DNA of 48,797 bases from an uncultured Allobosea sp. (GTDB lineage Bacteria; Pseudomonadota; Alphaproteobacteria; Rhizobiales; Beijerinckiaceae): assembly GCF_945957345.1 (NCBI RefSeq), contig NZ_CAMFKW010000042.1, forward strand, positions 1 through 48,797, in the 5' to 3' direction. Positions 27,010-36,359 of this stretch are shown here, in pieces. Positions within the stretch are counted from its first letter, which is position 1; each line of letters begins with the position of its first letter. Both the position numbers and the translations under genes were made by a program. The notes beneath the pieces were generated by a model. That model ran no database searches and was not told where the DNA came from. It saw only the letters and a program-made list of their open reading frames with translations.

Positions 27010-29364
27010 ATGAACATGCATGTTTCCCAGGCCGATCGCCCGGCAGGACGCGCTGCCGGAATCGGGCAGTCTCCCCCCCGCAAGGAGGACGCGACCCTCG
27101 TGCGCGGCGAGGGGCGCTATACCGACGATCTCTCGCTCGACGGCCAGCTTTATGCCGCCTTCGTCCGCAGTCCTTATGCGCATGGCGTCATCCGCGGCAT
27201 CGACACCACAGATGCGAAGGCGATGAAGGGCGTCGTCGCGATCTACACGGCCGGCGACCTCGATGGGCAAGGTTATGGCGCGCTGAAATGCGTGATGGAC
27301 CTGCCGAATCGCGACGGATCGGCGATGAAGAAGCCGGTCCGGCACGCGCTGACGGCGGACAAGGTGCGCTTCGTCGGCGATCCCATGGCCATGGTCGTCG
27401 CCCGCACGGCCCAGCAAGCGCGCGATGCCGCCGAGGCGGTCTCGCTCGATATCGACGTCCTGCCCGCCGTCACCACCGCCGAGGCGGCGCTGGCGCCCGA
27501 TGCCCCGCAGCTCTTCGACGATGTCCCCGGCAACCTCATCCTCGACTATCATTTCGGCGAGGCCGAGAAGGTCGCGGCGGCTTTTGCAGAGGCCGCGCAT
27601 GTCACCAAGGTGCGGATCGTCAACAACCGCATCATCGTGAACCCGATCGAGCCGCGCGCCGCGATCGGCACCTATGACCGCAAGACGAAGCGCTACACGC
27701 TCCATGCCCCCAGCCAGGGCGCCTTCGGTATGCGCAACAACCTTGCCGCGGCGATGGGGGTGCCGCAGGACAAGATGCACCTCATCACTGGCCATGTCGG
27801 CGGCTCCTTCGGCATGAAATCCGCGGTCTTCCCGGAATATGTCGTGTTGCTTCACGCGGCACGGCTTCTGAACAAGCCGGTGAAATGGGCCGACCAGCGC
27901 TCCGAGAGCTTCGTCTCGGATCACCATGGCCGCGACATGGTGTTCGATGCCGAGCTTGCCCTCGATTCACGTGGCCGCTTCCTCGCCACGCGCTTCACCG
28001 GCTTCGGCAATATGGGTGGCTATCTCTCGCCGCCTGGCCCGCTGATGGCGACGCTCAACATCGGCAAGAACAGCGTCGGCATGTACCGCACGCCGCTGGT
28101 CGAGGTGCAGACGCGCTGCGCCGTTACCAATACCGTGCCGATCGCTGCGTATCGCGGGGCGGGCCGCCCCGAGGGTAATTACTTCATGGAGCGGCTGATC
28201 GATACCGCCGCCCGCGAGATGGGGATCGACCGCGCCGTCATCCGGCAACGCAACCTGATCGCACCCAGGCAATTGCCGTGGAAGACCCCGATCGGGACCG
28301 TCTATGACAGCGGCGATTTCCCGGCGCTCTTCGCAAGGGCACTGGAGGCGGCCGACTGGAAGGGCTACCGGGCGCGCGAGCGCGCCAGCCGCCAGGCCGG
28401 CAAGCTGCGCGGTCGCGGCATCGGCTGCTATCTCGAGGTCACGGCACCACCGACGAACGAGATGGGCGGCATCCATTTCGAAGCGGACGGAACGGTCACC
28501 ATCGTCACCGGCACGCTCGATTACGGGCAGGGCCACTGGACACCCTTCGCCCAGGTTCTGACCAGCCAGCTCGGCGTGCCCTTCGACAAGATCAAGCTGG
28601 TGCAGGGTGACAGCGACCGCCTGATCGCGGGCGGCGGCACCGGCGGCTCGAAATCGATCATGGCGAGCGGCTCGGCGATCATCGAGGCGAGCGAGCGCGT
28701 CATCGAGAAGGGCAAGCTCCTGAGCGCGCATGTTCTCGAAGCGGCCGTCGCCGATATCGAGTTCGTCGACGGCCGCTTCGGCATCGCCGGAACCGATCGC
28801 TCGATCGGCATCATGGAGCTCGTCCGCAAGCTTCAGGCGGGCCTGTCCTTGCCGGACGACTTGCCCAGGACGCTCGATGTCGATCACGTCTTCAAGGCCG
28901 CCCCCTCGGCCTATCCCAATGGCTGCCATATCGCCGAGGTCGAGATCGATCCCGATACCGGCCATGTCGAGATCGTCGGCTATGTCATGGTCAATGATTT
29001 CGGCGTGCTGGTGAACCCGATGATCGTCGAGGGGCAACTCCATGGCGGCGTCGTCCAGGGCATCGGCCAGGCCATCTGCGAGATGACCTCCTATGACGAG
29101 GATGGTCAGCTCAGGACCGGTTCCTACATGGACTATGCCATGCCGCGCGCGTCCGATGTCCCCTTCTTCACCTTCATCAGCGAGGGCGTGCCGACCCGGA
29201 CCAACCCGGTCGGCGCCAAGGGCTGCGGCGAGGCCGGCTGCGCCGGTTCGTTGCCTTCGGTGATGAACGCGATCGTCGATGCTCTCGCGCCGCATGGCGT
29301 GCGCCATATCGACATGCCGGCGACGCCGCTGGCAATCTGGAGAGCTATCCACGCGAAGGCCTGA
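27010..29364 (+). CDS. Molybdopterin-binding subunit, xanthine dehydrogenase/CoxL family (form II type)
   Basis: Large subunit of a molybdenum hydroxylase, 784 residues, the normal length for CoxL/XdhB-like proteins. Domains: the small N-terminal ald_Xan_dh_C domain (GEGRYTDDLSLDGQLYAAFVRSPYAH, residues 33-58), then the two molybdopterin-binding domains. Key features: GHVGGSFGMK (261-270), AYRGAGR (380-386), which is the form II variant and not the AYxCSFR of true CO dehydrogenases, and the base Glu741 in KGCGEAG. No 2Fe-2S or FAD subunit gene flanks it. It probably hydroxylates an organic substrate rather than oxidising CO. The start is chosen at ATG 27010, before the conserved part; other in-frame ATGs (26989, 27016) are possible. 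Confidence 0.85.
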   Translation: MNMHVSQADRPAGRAAGIGQSPPRKEDATLVRGEGRYTDDLSLDGQLYAAFVRSPYAHGVIRGIDTTDAKAMKGVVAIYTAGDLDGQGYGALKCVMDLPNRDGSAMKKPVRHALTADKVRFVGDPMAMVVARTAQQARDAAEAVSLDIDVLPAVTTAEAALAPDAPQLFDDVPGNLILDYHFGEAEKVAAAFAEAAHVTKVRIVNNRIIVNPIEPRAAIGTYDRKTKRYTLHAPSQGAFGMRNNLAAAMGVPQDKMHLITGHVGGSFGMKSAVFPEYVVLLHAARLLNKPVKWADQRSESFVSDHHGRDMVFDAELALDSRGRFLATRFTGFGNMGGYLSPPGPLMATLNIGKNSVGMYRTPLVEVQTRCAVTNTVPIAAYRGAGRPEGNYFMERLIDTAAREMGIDRAVIRQRNLIAPRQLPWKTPIGTVYDSGDFPALFARALEAADWKGYRARERASRQAGKLRGRGIGCYLEVTAPPTNEMGGIHFEADGTVTIVTGTLDYGQGHWTPFAQVLTSQLGVPFDKIKLVQGDSDRLIAGGGTGGSKSIMASGSAIIEASERVIEKGKLLSAHVLEAAVADIEFVDGRFGIAGTDRSIGIMELVRKLQAGLSLPDDLPRTLDVDHVFKAAPSAYPNGCHIAEVEIDPDTGHVEIVGYVMVNDFGVLVNPMIVEGQLHGGVVQGIGQAICEMTSYDEDGQLRTGSYMDYAMPRASDVPFFTFISEGVPTRTNPVGAKGCGEAGCAGSLPSVMNAIVDALAPHGVRHIDMPATPLAIWRAIHAKA

Positions 29365-29421
29365 CAGCGCGCCGGCACCGGCGCAGGATCGCAATATTCC
29401 AACGATAACGGGGAGGAAGTG

Positions 29422-30537
<1,116 letters not shown>

Positions 30538-30546
30538 TGCTGCAGC

Positions 30547-31851
30547 TCAATCGGCTCGCAGGCCGGACAGGACCGGCGCGCGGTAGGAAGCCAGGGCGGG
30601 GAGGGCGGCCAGAACGCTGCCCACCAGGCACAGCAGCGCTGCCTGGGACAATTCGCCGATCCCCACGCTCGGCGCGAGAGCAAGCCCGGTGCGCGCCGCA
30701 ACCAGCCCCGACACCGCATGAGTGGCGGCCAGTCCGAGGGCGAGCCCGAGCACGCAACCGGCTGCGATCAGCAGGGCCGCGCCGAGCCAGGTCACCAGCA
30801 GCACATAGGAGCGCGGCGCGCCCAGTGCTCGCAGGGTCGCGTAGCGCCGCCGCCGCAAGCCGTTGACCGCGATCAGGAGCAGCACGACGCTGAGCAGGAT
30901 CAGTACCGTATTGGCGGCCGAAGCGACGACCAGGATCGAGCGGATATCGCCGAGCGCGCCATAGAGCGAAACCAGCACCTCGGCCGGGAAGAACGCCATC
31001 GTTCCGCCCTGCCGGTACTGCGCCCGCAGCGTGTAGGCGCCAGCGACGCTCTTCGGCTTGATCACGATGGCCGGCACGCCGGGCACGCGCTTGCCGTCGA
31101 AGGGCGGGCCGATGCGGTCCTGCGGTTTCGGCGGAGCGCCGGGCTTGTTGGTCCCGGCCTGCCAGAAGGGCGCATCGCTCGCCGCCGTCTCGGAGGCGTG
31201 GCCGTTGCCGAGGCCGTGGATCTCCCAGACGCTTTCGATCGGGACCAGGACGGCGCGGTCCCAGGGCGATCCGAGCTTCGGCAAGCGGCCGACGACCGTG
31301 TAACCATGACCTTCATGACGATGGGCGTGCTCTTCTTCGCTATCCTCGCCATGGCGGCCCTGGTTGCCGGCCGTGCCGTGCGACGGCGCGATCGTGTCGC
31401 CCAGGCGATAATTGACGTCCGCGCCGATCACGGCCTCGCCTTCCGCCGCGAAGAGCCGCCCTTCGCTGGCGGCTATCCTGCCCCAGCGCCCGGCGAAGGC
31501 AGCGGTGGTGCCGATCACCGGATAGCCGCGGCTGACGTCGCCGAATCCAAGGGGGGCGAAGGCGGCAACGCGCTCATCCTGCGCCAGCGCCTGCAGGATG
31601 CGGCCGTCGAGCAGGGGAAGGGCCTCCGGCTGCAGATAGACCGCGGACATCACCAGTTGCGTCTGGCTGCCCGGCGCGCCGACGATCAAGTCGAAATCAT
31701 CGGCGGCCCGGGCCGAGCCCTGACGTAGCGCCCTTTCCTGCGCACCGATGGCGATGCCGCTGGCGATCGCGATTGCGACGAGCAGCACGATGGCCGGAGC
31801 CGTCCAGCGCAGCGCGCGCAGATCCGCCAGGAGCATCGGGAACGGGTTCAT
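30547..31851 (-). CDS. ABC transporter permease, FtsX-like, with His-rich loop
   Basis: Inner-membrane FtsX/MacB-type permease of 434 residues: one N-terminal helix (20-36), a large periplasmic domain, then three helices near residues 310-425. A striking insert at residues 167-182 ([17 protein letters not shown]) alternates acidic residues and His and looks like a metal-sensing or metal-binding loop in the periplasm. It is ATGA-coupled to its ATPase. Similar permease/ATPase pairs with a DUF3299 protein occur in Zn-responsive loci of other proteobacteria (PA4063-PA4066 and zrg-type); a metal link here is inference. It is last in the phoA operon. Confidence 0.85.
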   Translation of the reverse strand: MNPFPMLLADLRALRWTAPAIVLLVAIAIASGIAIGAQERALRQGSARAADDFDLIVGAPGSQTQLVMSAVYLQPEALPLLDGRILQALAQDERVAAFAPLGFGDVSRGYPVIGTTAAFAGRWGRIAASEGRLFAAEGEAVIGADVNYRLGDTIAPSHGTAGNQGRHGEDSEEEHAHRHEGHGYTVVGRLPKLGSPWDRAVLVPIESVWEIHGLGNGHASETAASDAPFWQAGTNKPGAPPKPQDRIGPPFDGKRVPGVPAIVIKPKSVAGAYTLRAQYRQGGTMAFFPAEVLVSLYGALGDIRSILVVASAANTVLILLSVVLLLIAVNGLRRRRYATLRALGAPRSYVLLVTWLGAALLIAAGCVLGLALGLAATHAVSGLVAARTGLALAPSVGIGELSQAALLCLVGSVLAALPALASYRAPVLSGLRAD

Positions 31852-32558
31852 GACGCGAGCTTCGCGGGCGCGGGCGTCAGGTCGAGGCGTCGGTCCATCC
31901 GCGCCAGCAGCGCCGCATCATGCGAGGCGCAGATCAGGCTCGCGCCGCAGCGCGCCGCGGCCTCGACCAGCAAGGCACCGATGGCCTCGCCGCGCGCGAC
32001 ATCAAGGCTCGCCGTCGGCTCGTCGGCGAGAAGGAGGGCAGGCTCGCCGAAGAGGGCACGCGCGATGGCGACGCGCTGCTGCTCGCCGCGCGACAGAAGA
32101 GCGGCCCGTCGACGCGGATCGGCAAGCCCCATCTGCTCTGCAAGCTCGAGCGCGCGGCGCTTTCCAGCCGCATCGAGTCGCCAGGACGAGAAGCTGGCGG
32201 GAAGCGCGATATTCGCGGCGACATCGAGTTCAGGAACGAGATGGAAGTCCTGGAAAACGAAGCCGAGCGTGCGCCGCCGCCAGCGGTCTCGTTCGCTCTC
32301 GCCAAGTGCGGAGACCACGGTTTTGCCCCAGGATACCCGGCCGGCGCTCGGCGTGAGCAGGCCTGCGACGAGATGCAGGAGCGAGCTCTTGCCGCTGCCG
32401 GAGGGACCGCTCACGCCGAGGCTCGTGCCGGGTTCGAGCGTCAGGGCGGGAAGCGCGAGGATGCTGAAGGAGCGGCCGTCGCCATCCCTGCGATCGAGCG
32501 CCAGCCGATCGAGGACGAGCGTCTCGGTGCGCCCCTCAGGCAAGGGCGAAGGTGGCAT
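31848..32558 (-). CDS. ABC transporter ATP-binding protein (LolD/MacB-like)
   Basis: ATPase of 236 residues that powers the adjacent FtsX-like permease. Walker A is GPSGSGKSS, the Q-loop lies in FVFQDFHLVPELDV, the signature is LLSRGEQQRVAIARAL, Walker B is ALLLADEPTASLD, and the H-loop is CASHD. The signature has SRGEQ in place of the usual LSGGQ; other contacts are normal. ATG 32558 gives a 23-base overlap with the DUF3299 gene; a later start near residue 10-14 cannot be excluded because the first residues (MPPSPLPEGRTETL) are unconserved. Confidence 0.9.
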   Translation of the reverse strand: MPPSPLPEGRTETLVLDRLALDRRDGDGRSFSILALPALTLEPGTSLGVSGPSGSGKSSLLHLVAGLLTPSAGRVSWGKTVVSALGESERDRWRRRTLGFVFQDFHLVPELDVAANIALPASFSSWRLDAAGKRRALELAEQMGLADPRRRAALLSRGEQQRVAIARALFGEPALLLADEPTASLDVARGEAIGALLVEAAARCGASLICASHDAALLARMDRRLDLTPAPAKLAS

Positions 32559-33003
32559 GCGTGACCCGAATCTGGCTGACGAAGCCGGTCTCGGCATCGG
32601 TGGCGGAGCCGATTTCGAGCCGGCCGGTCACCACGACCTTGCGCCCGGCGCTGACCATCGCCGTCTCGTTCTTCATGAATACGACGACGATATCGACCGG
32701 CCAGTCGGCATCCGACTGGCAGAAGGGGCAGATCGCCAGCGGCTCCCGCGTCAGGACGAAGAAATGGCTCTCCGGCTTCAGCGGCGGCGCCATGTAGCCG
32801 GTGATCCGCACCTCCTGGCCGCGCAACGCCGTCACCCGGTCGGAGAATTCGAAGCCGAGCACGCCGAAGGATTTGTAGAGGCTGTCGAAGGCGATGGTCT
32901 CCGCGTCCGCAGCCATGGCGGTGCGGTCGAAAAGGCTGGCCGCCGCGAGGCCGAGAACGGCTCCACGGCGGGTCAAGGTTGCGAAGGGGCTGCGTAGACG
33001 CAT
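32536..33003 (-). CDS. Exported DUF3299-like protein
   Basis: Small exported protein of 155 residues. A twin-arginine-like leader (LTRRGAVLGLAAASLF) ends near AMAADAET (residue 31-32). The mature part has VRITGYMAPPLKPESHFFVLTREPLAICPFCQSDADWP, the pattern of DUF3299 proteins, with a C-x2-C that could bind metal or form a disulfide. It ends in a beta-rich segment with VVVTGRLEIG. GGAGG six to seven bases before ATG 33003 supports this start over one 24 bases upstream. It sits between phoA and the ABC genes, so it is probably an accessory periplasmic factor of that transporter. The exact role is unknown. Confidence 0.75.
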   Translation of the reverse strand: MRLRSPFATLTRRGAVLGLAAASLFDRTAMAADAETIAFDSLYKSFGVLGFEFSDRVTALRGQEVRITGYMAPPLKPESHFFVLTREPLAICPFCQSDADWPVDIVVVFMKNETAMVSAGRKVVVTGRLEIGSATDAETGFVSQIRVTHATFALA

Positions 33004-33031
33004 CGATGCCTCCGTCGCCCCGATCATCGGC

Positions 33032-34774
33032 TCACTTGCCGCCGAGCGCCAGAGCTTCGGTCATCACGCGGAACACGAAGGTGTTCGGCTTGTGGCCGCG
33101 GAAGCGCTCGGCGCCGGGGCCCATCGCGGTCAGGATGACGTCGTCGGCCGCATGCACGCCGCTGTTGGAGTCGAAGGGCAGGTTGCCCGTCTTGCGCGCC
33201 GCCAGCGGGCCCGAGCAGTCCTTCTCGTTGGCGATGTTGGTCTTGCCGTCCGGGCCCTTCACGGCCGGGACGCGCTCGCCATCCATGGCGGGCCGGCCGG
33301 TGTCGCAGGTGTCGGGATAGGAGCCGTAGACCACGGCGAGGCGACGCGAGGTGTTCACATCGGTGGGATAACCCTCGGCATCGAGCGGGCCGTAGTTCGG
33401 CGGCACGGAGTCGGCGTAGACGCCGAGCTTGTCGCGCAGGAGCTGGCCCGGGCGGCTGTCGTCATAGGTGCCGATGATCGACATCGGGTGGGAGTGGTCC
33501 GGCACGACGATGATCAGCGTGTCGTTGCGGTCACCGGCGAAGTCCTTGGCGACCTTGACGGCGTTGTCGAGCATGATCGTGTCGAAGACCGAGCGCTCCC
33601 AGTCGAGCGAGTGGCTGTACTTGTCGATGCGGGCGGATTCGACCATCAGCAGGAAGCCTTCGGGATTGCCCTTGAGCATGTCGAGAGCGGCCTTGGTCTG
33701 CTCGACCACATCCGGCTGGTCCGGGAATTTCGAGATCGAGCCCTTCTTGGCCAGACGCAGGTCGAAGGCGCCGTCGATATTGCCGGTGTTGTAGAGGCCG
33801 AGCAGTTTCTTGGTGCCACCGGCGACGGCGGCGTTCATCTCGGTCTTGCTGGTGGCGAGCGTGTAGCCGGCCTCCTTGAACTTGGCGATGAAGTCCTGCT
33901 CGTCGGTGCGCTTCGAGCCCGGGGTCACCTTGCTCAGGAAGTTCGGCGAGCCGCCGCCCATGATCACGTCGGGCTTCACGGCATAGAACATCTCGACGAT
34001 GTCGTTGTAGTCCGAGCGCCGCCGCGTATGGGCGACCATCGAGGCCGGGGTCGCGTCCTCGATCTCGGAATTGGTGACGACGCCGACCGACATGCCGGTC
34101 TTGCGCTTCACCAGCTCGGCGATGGTCTCGACCTTGGGATGGTCGAGGGTGAGTGCGTTCTTGGCGCAGTAGACGCCGAGCGCGTTGACGCAGGACTTGT
34201 GGCCGGTGGTGTAGGCATGCGCCGCATTGGCGCTGTCGGTGACGATCGAGTCGGTGCCCGAGGTCGAGATCAGCGCCATGTTGGACATGTCGTCCATGGC
34301 GAGCTCGCCGTCATATTTGCCTTCCTTCCAGCCCTTGGAAAGGATGCGGGCGGCGGTGCGGTTGGCGACCGTCATGCCGTCGCCGATGAAGAGGATGACG
34401 TTCTTGGCCCGGCGCGGCTGGACCGTGGCGAAGACGTCCCAGTTCACGACAGACTTGTTGCCGCCCTGCGTGGCTTCCACAACATAGCGGCCGGCCGGCA
34501 GCGAGGCGCCGCGCAGCCACAGGGCCGAGTGCTTCTGGCCTTCCTCGTTCTGGATGAAATTGGTCGGGCGGCCGAGCACGTCGGCGGCGGGCTTGCCGTT
34601 GATGGTGACATTGACGTCGGCCGAGGTCGGCGCGTTCGGGAACTCGACCTTGAAATCGAAGCGCGAGCCTTCCAGGATCTCGGCCCGGTCGATCGGATAG
34701 ATCGTCTGGGCGATCGCAGAGCCGCCCATGAGGCTCGTGGTCAGGGCAGCCGCCAACAGGCAAGACGCGCGCAT
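33032..34774 (-). CDS. phoA: Alkaline phosphatase
   Basis: Periplasmic phosphomonoesterase of the PhoA superfamily, 580 residues, larger than E. coli PhoA (471) because of an N-terminal beta-rich domain of about 110 residues (DRAEILEGSRFDFKVEFPN, then INGKPAADVLGR). The signal peptide is MRASCLLAAALTTSLMGGSAIA. Active site: NVILFIGDGM (metal Asp), DSANAAHAYTTGHKS with the nucleophile Ser, VESARIDKYSHS (Asp and His zinc ligands) and VPDHSHPM. It frees phosphate from organic esters. ATG 34774 fits the signal peptide and has CGGAG upstream. It heads an operon with DUF3299 and the ABC genes; a PHO-box-like site lies 44-72 bases upstream. Confidence 0.9.
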   Translation of the reverse strand: MRASCLLAAALTTSLMGGSAIAQTIYPIDRAEILEGSRFDFKVEFPNAPTSADVNVTINGKPAADVLGRPTNFIQNEEGQKHSALWLRGASLPAGRYVVEATQGGNKSVVNWDVFATVQPRRAKNVILFIGDGMTVANRTAARILSKGWKEGKYDGELAMDDMSNMALISTSGTDSIVTDSANAAHAYTTGHKSCVNALGVYCAKNALTLDHPKVETIAELVKRKTGMSVGVVTNSEIEDATPASMVAHTRRRSDYNDIVEMFYAVKPDVIMGGGSPNFLSKVTPGSKRTDEQDFIAKFKEAGYTLATSKTEMNAAVAGGTKKLLGLYNTGNIDGAFDLRLAKKGSISKFPDQPDVVEQTKAALDMLKGNPEGFLLMVESARIDKYSHSLDWERSVFDTIMLDNAVKVAKDFAGDRNDTLIIVVPDHSHPMSIIGTYDDSRPGQLLRDKLGVYADSVPPNYGPLDAEGYPTDVNTSRRLAVVYGSYPDTCDTGRPAMDGERVPAVKGPDGKTNIANEKDCSGPLAARKTGNLPFDSNSGVHAADDVILTAMGPGAERFRGHKPNTFVFRVMTEALALGGK

Positions 34775-34817
34775 GTCATTCTCCGGATGTGCCCTCGGGC
34801 CGATCGCGGCAGCCCTT

Positions 34818-34846
34818 AGAACCGGCATATGACAGTTTCATCAAAT
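34818..34846 (-). promoter_or_regulatory. Candidate PHO box of the phoA operon
   Basis: On the minus strand ATTTGAT-GAAA-CTGTCAT-ATGC-CGGTTCT: one perfect CTGTCAT half-site flanked on both sides, at the 11-bp pitch of PhoB boxes, by weaker half-sites (4 of 7 matches each). TAAGGG, about ten bases after the central half-site, may serve as -10. Its position before an alkaline phosphatase gene fits PhoB control. Confidence 0.5.
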
Positions 34847-34984
34847 GGGGAGGCTGCGCTAGCCCGGTGCGGGAGTCATATACCGGGGCATGGGCCCGGG
34901 CGCCGTTGCGGAGACCCCGATCGCGCATGGCCTCGATCCGCAAGGAGGCGGGCAAGCGACGGGCCTGGCAGTCCCTGGCAACCT

Positions 34985-35743
34985 CTAGGCATTTTCCGGA
35001 TTGGCTGCTGCCCTGAGCAGGGAATTGCTGTTGGCCGGCTGCAGGAGCAGCGCGTTGTTCATGCCCCAGATCGCGGCCTGTGTTCGATTTTGGACGCGAA
35101 TTTTCCGCAGGATGGCTTTGACGTGAGCTTTGACGGTCGCCTCGGTGATGCCGATCTTGCGTGCGATGGATTTGTTGGAGTTGCCGTCGATCAGGCAGAG
35201 CAGGATGGCCGTCTCGCGGGGAGACAGTAGCGGCGCCGCGGTGCTCTCGGCAGCCACGCAGCCCTCCTCGCTCTCCTCGTCGTCTTGCGAAGGGGCAGGA
35301 GCGTCCTTCTGGCGCCGCAGCTTCAGCGGAGGCACGGGCGAGGGGAATGCCGGGGGAAAGATGGCTTCACCCAGCATGAGCAGCTCGATCGACTTGACGA
35401 AGGCATCGCAGGACACGGCATTGACGAGATAGCCGATCGCGCCGGCCTTGAAGGCCAGCGCCGGCTCGCTCAGGCCGTAATGCTCAGCCACGACGGCGAC
35501 ATGGGATTCGGGATACTGCGCCTTCAGGAGTTCGATGTCGGTCACGATCAGGCCGAAATCGTCCCCAGCATGGACGATCAGGATCAGGAGTTTGTTGGGC
35601 GTTGACTTGGCCTTCAACTGGTCGATGTTCGAAAACGCCGGCAGCGTGCGGAAGCCCTTATCTTGCAATACACGGGTGATACCCTCTCTCATCAGAGAGT
35701 ATTTCCCCAGTATGGCAATGCCGAAGCCCCTGTTTTCCTTCAT
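34985..35743 (-). CDS. LuxR/NarL-type regulator with degenerate receiver
   Basis: DNA-binding protein of 252 residues. The C-terminal LuxR helix-turn-helix is complete (LLSPRETAILLCLIDGNSNKSIARKIGITEATVKAHV, about 172-208, then ILRKIRVQNRTQAAIW). The N-terminal 120 residues follow the receiver fold but lack all phosphorylation residues: the acidic pair after strand 1 is GK (ILGKYSLMREG), the phospho-Asp strand reads LLILIVHAGDD, and the conserved Lys is Asn in GYLVNAVS. It should therefore act without phosphorylation or sense another ligand. It stands alone between the phoA operon and polysaccharide locus 2, and may control the latter (inference). GGGAGAG precedes the ATG. Confidence 0.85.
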   Translation of the reverse strand: MKENRGFGIAILGKYSLMREGITRVLQDKGFRTLPAFSNIDQLKAKSTPNKLLILIVHAGDDFGLIVTDIELLKAQYPESHVAVVAEHYGLSEPALAFKAGAIGYLVNAVSCDAFVKSIELLMLGEAIFPPAFPSPVPPLKLRRQKDAPAPSQDDEESEEGCVAAESTAAPLLSPRETAILLCLIDGNSNKSIARKIGITEATVKAHVKAILRKIRVQNRTQAAIWGMNNALLLQPANSNSLLRAAANPENA

Positions 35744-36359
35744 GAAACTCTCCCGAAACGCAAATAGACGCCACCCCCTCTCCGAATCAAATCAACTGTT
35801 TGGCTATGTTTAGAGGATCCACCGAGATCGAGGATCCTGTGGAATTTCATCGTTGCCCAAGAACCACATGGAAATCTTTTGCCCCTTGCGTGAATTTTGT
35901 TCCAAGTTCAGAAAAGGTATTTGCCGTCTTCGATCAAGCCGCGACCACGAATGTTCTTTGTCCAGAGCAGGAAACGGCTCTGCTTTTCTTCAGCATCGCG
36001 CATGAGCTGGGCCTTGCGCCTGCGAATTCCGTCTAGGCAGCCCACGCCCACAGCCGCTGGCGACGAAGACGCTCGCCTGAGTTTGCTGAAGATGAGGAAA
36101 GGCGCTGTCGATCACTGCTATGCCCGCAACATGTAAACAATCAGATCGGGATGAAAACGATCTGCCGGCACTCGCGACCCTCACAGTACCAAAAAATTGT
36201 TCGCCCAGCAAGTTGGTTAGCAAATGGTTAATCATCACGGAAGTGTTATCGTGATAAAAATTTGCGTTACCGATCAGATGACCAAGAGAGATAGTTCAGG
36301 TTGAACTGGATAGAATTTATTCATGATGCGGTTAACGGCGATCGAGTATGAGATTTATT
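35744..36359. other. 616-bp low-GC intergenic region
   Basis: No gene is recognised; a 78-codon frame at 35800-36036 and a minus frame at 35990-36238 show no known motif. The first 70 bases carry the leader of the LuxR-type gene, with TTGATT and CTATTT 17 bases apart as a possible promoter. The rest is clearly poorer in GC than the flanks and holds short GGTTAA repeats (36213-36232, 36332) and an ATCACG/CGTGAT dyad (36234-36255). Confidence 0.5.

Noticed and set aside
32894..34819. 641-codon open frame on the plus strand opposite phoA
   Set aside because: Antisense shadow of phoA with no recognisable domain.
34775..34984. Possible small RNA or tRNA-like folds between phoA and the LuxR-type gene
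   Set aside because: Several GC-rich dyads (for example GGGCCCGGG) but no cloverleaf, terminator or conserved tRNA bases.
35800..36036. 78-codon frame in the low-GC gap
   Set aside because: No ribosome site, no motif, and the protein resembles nothing I recognise; likely chance.
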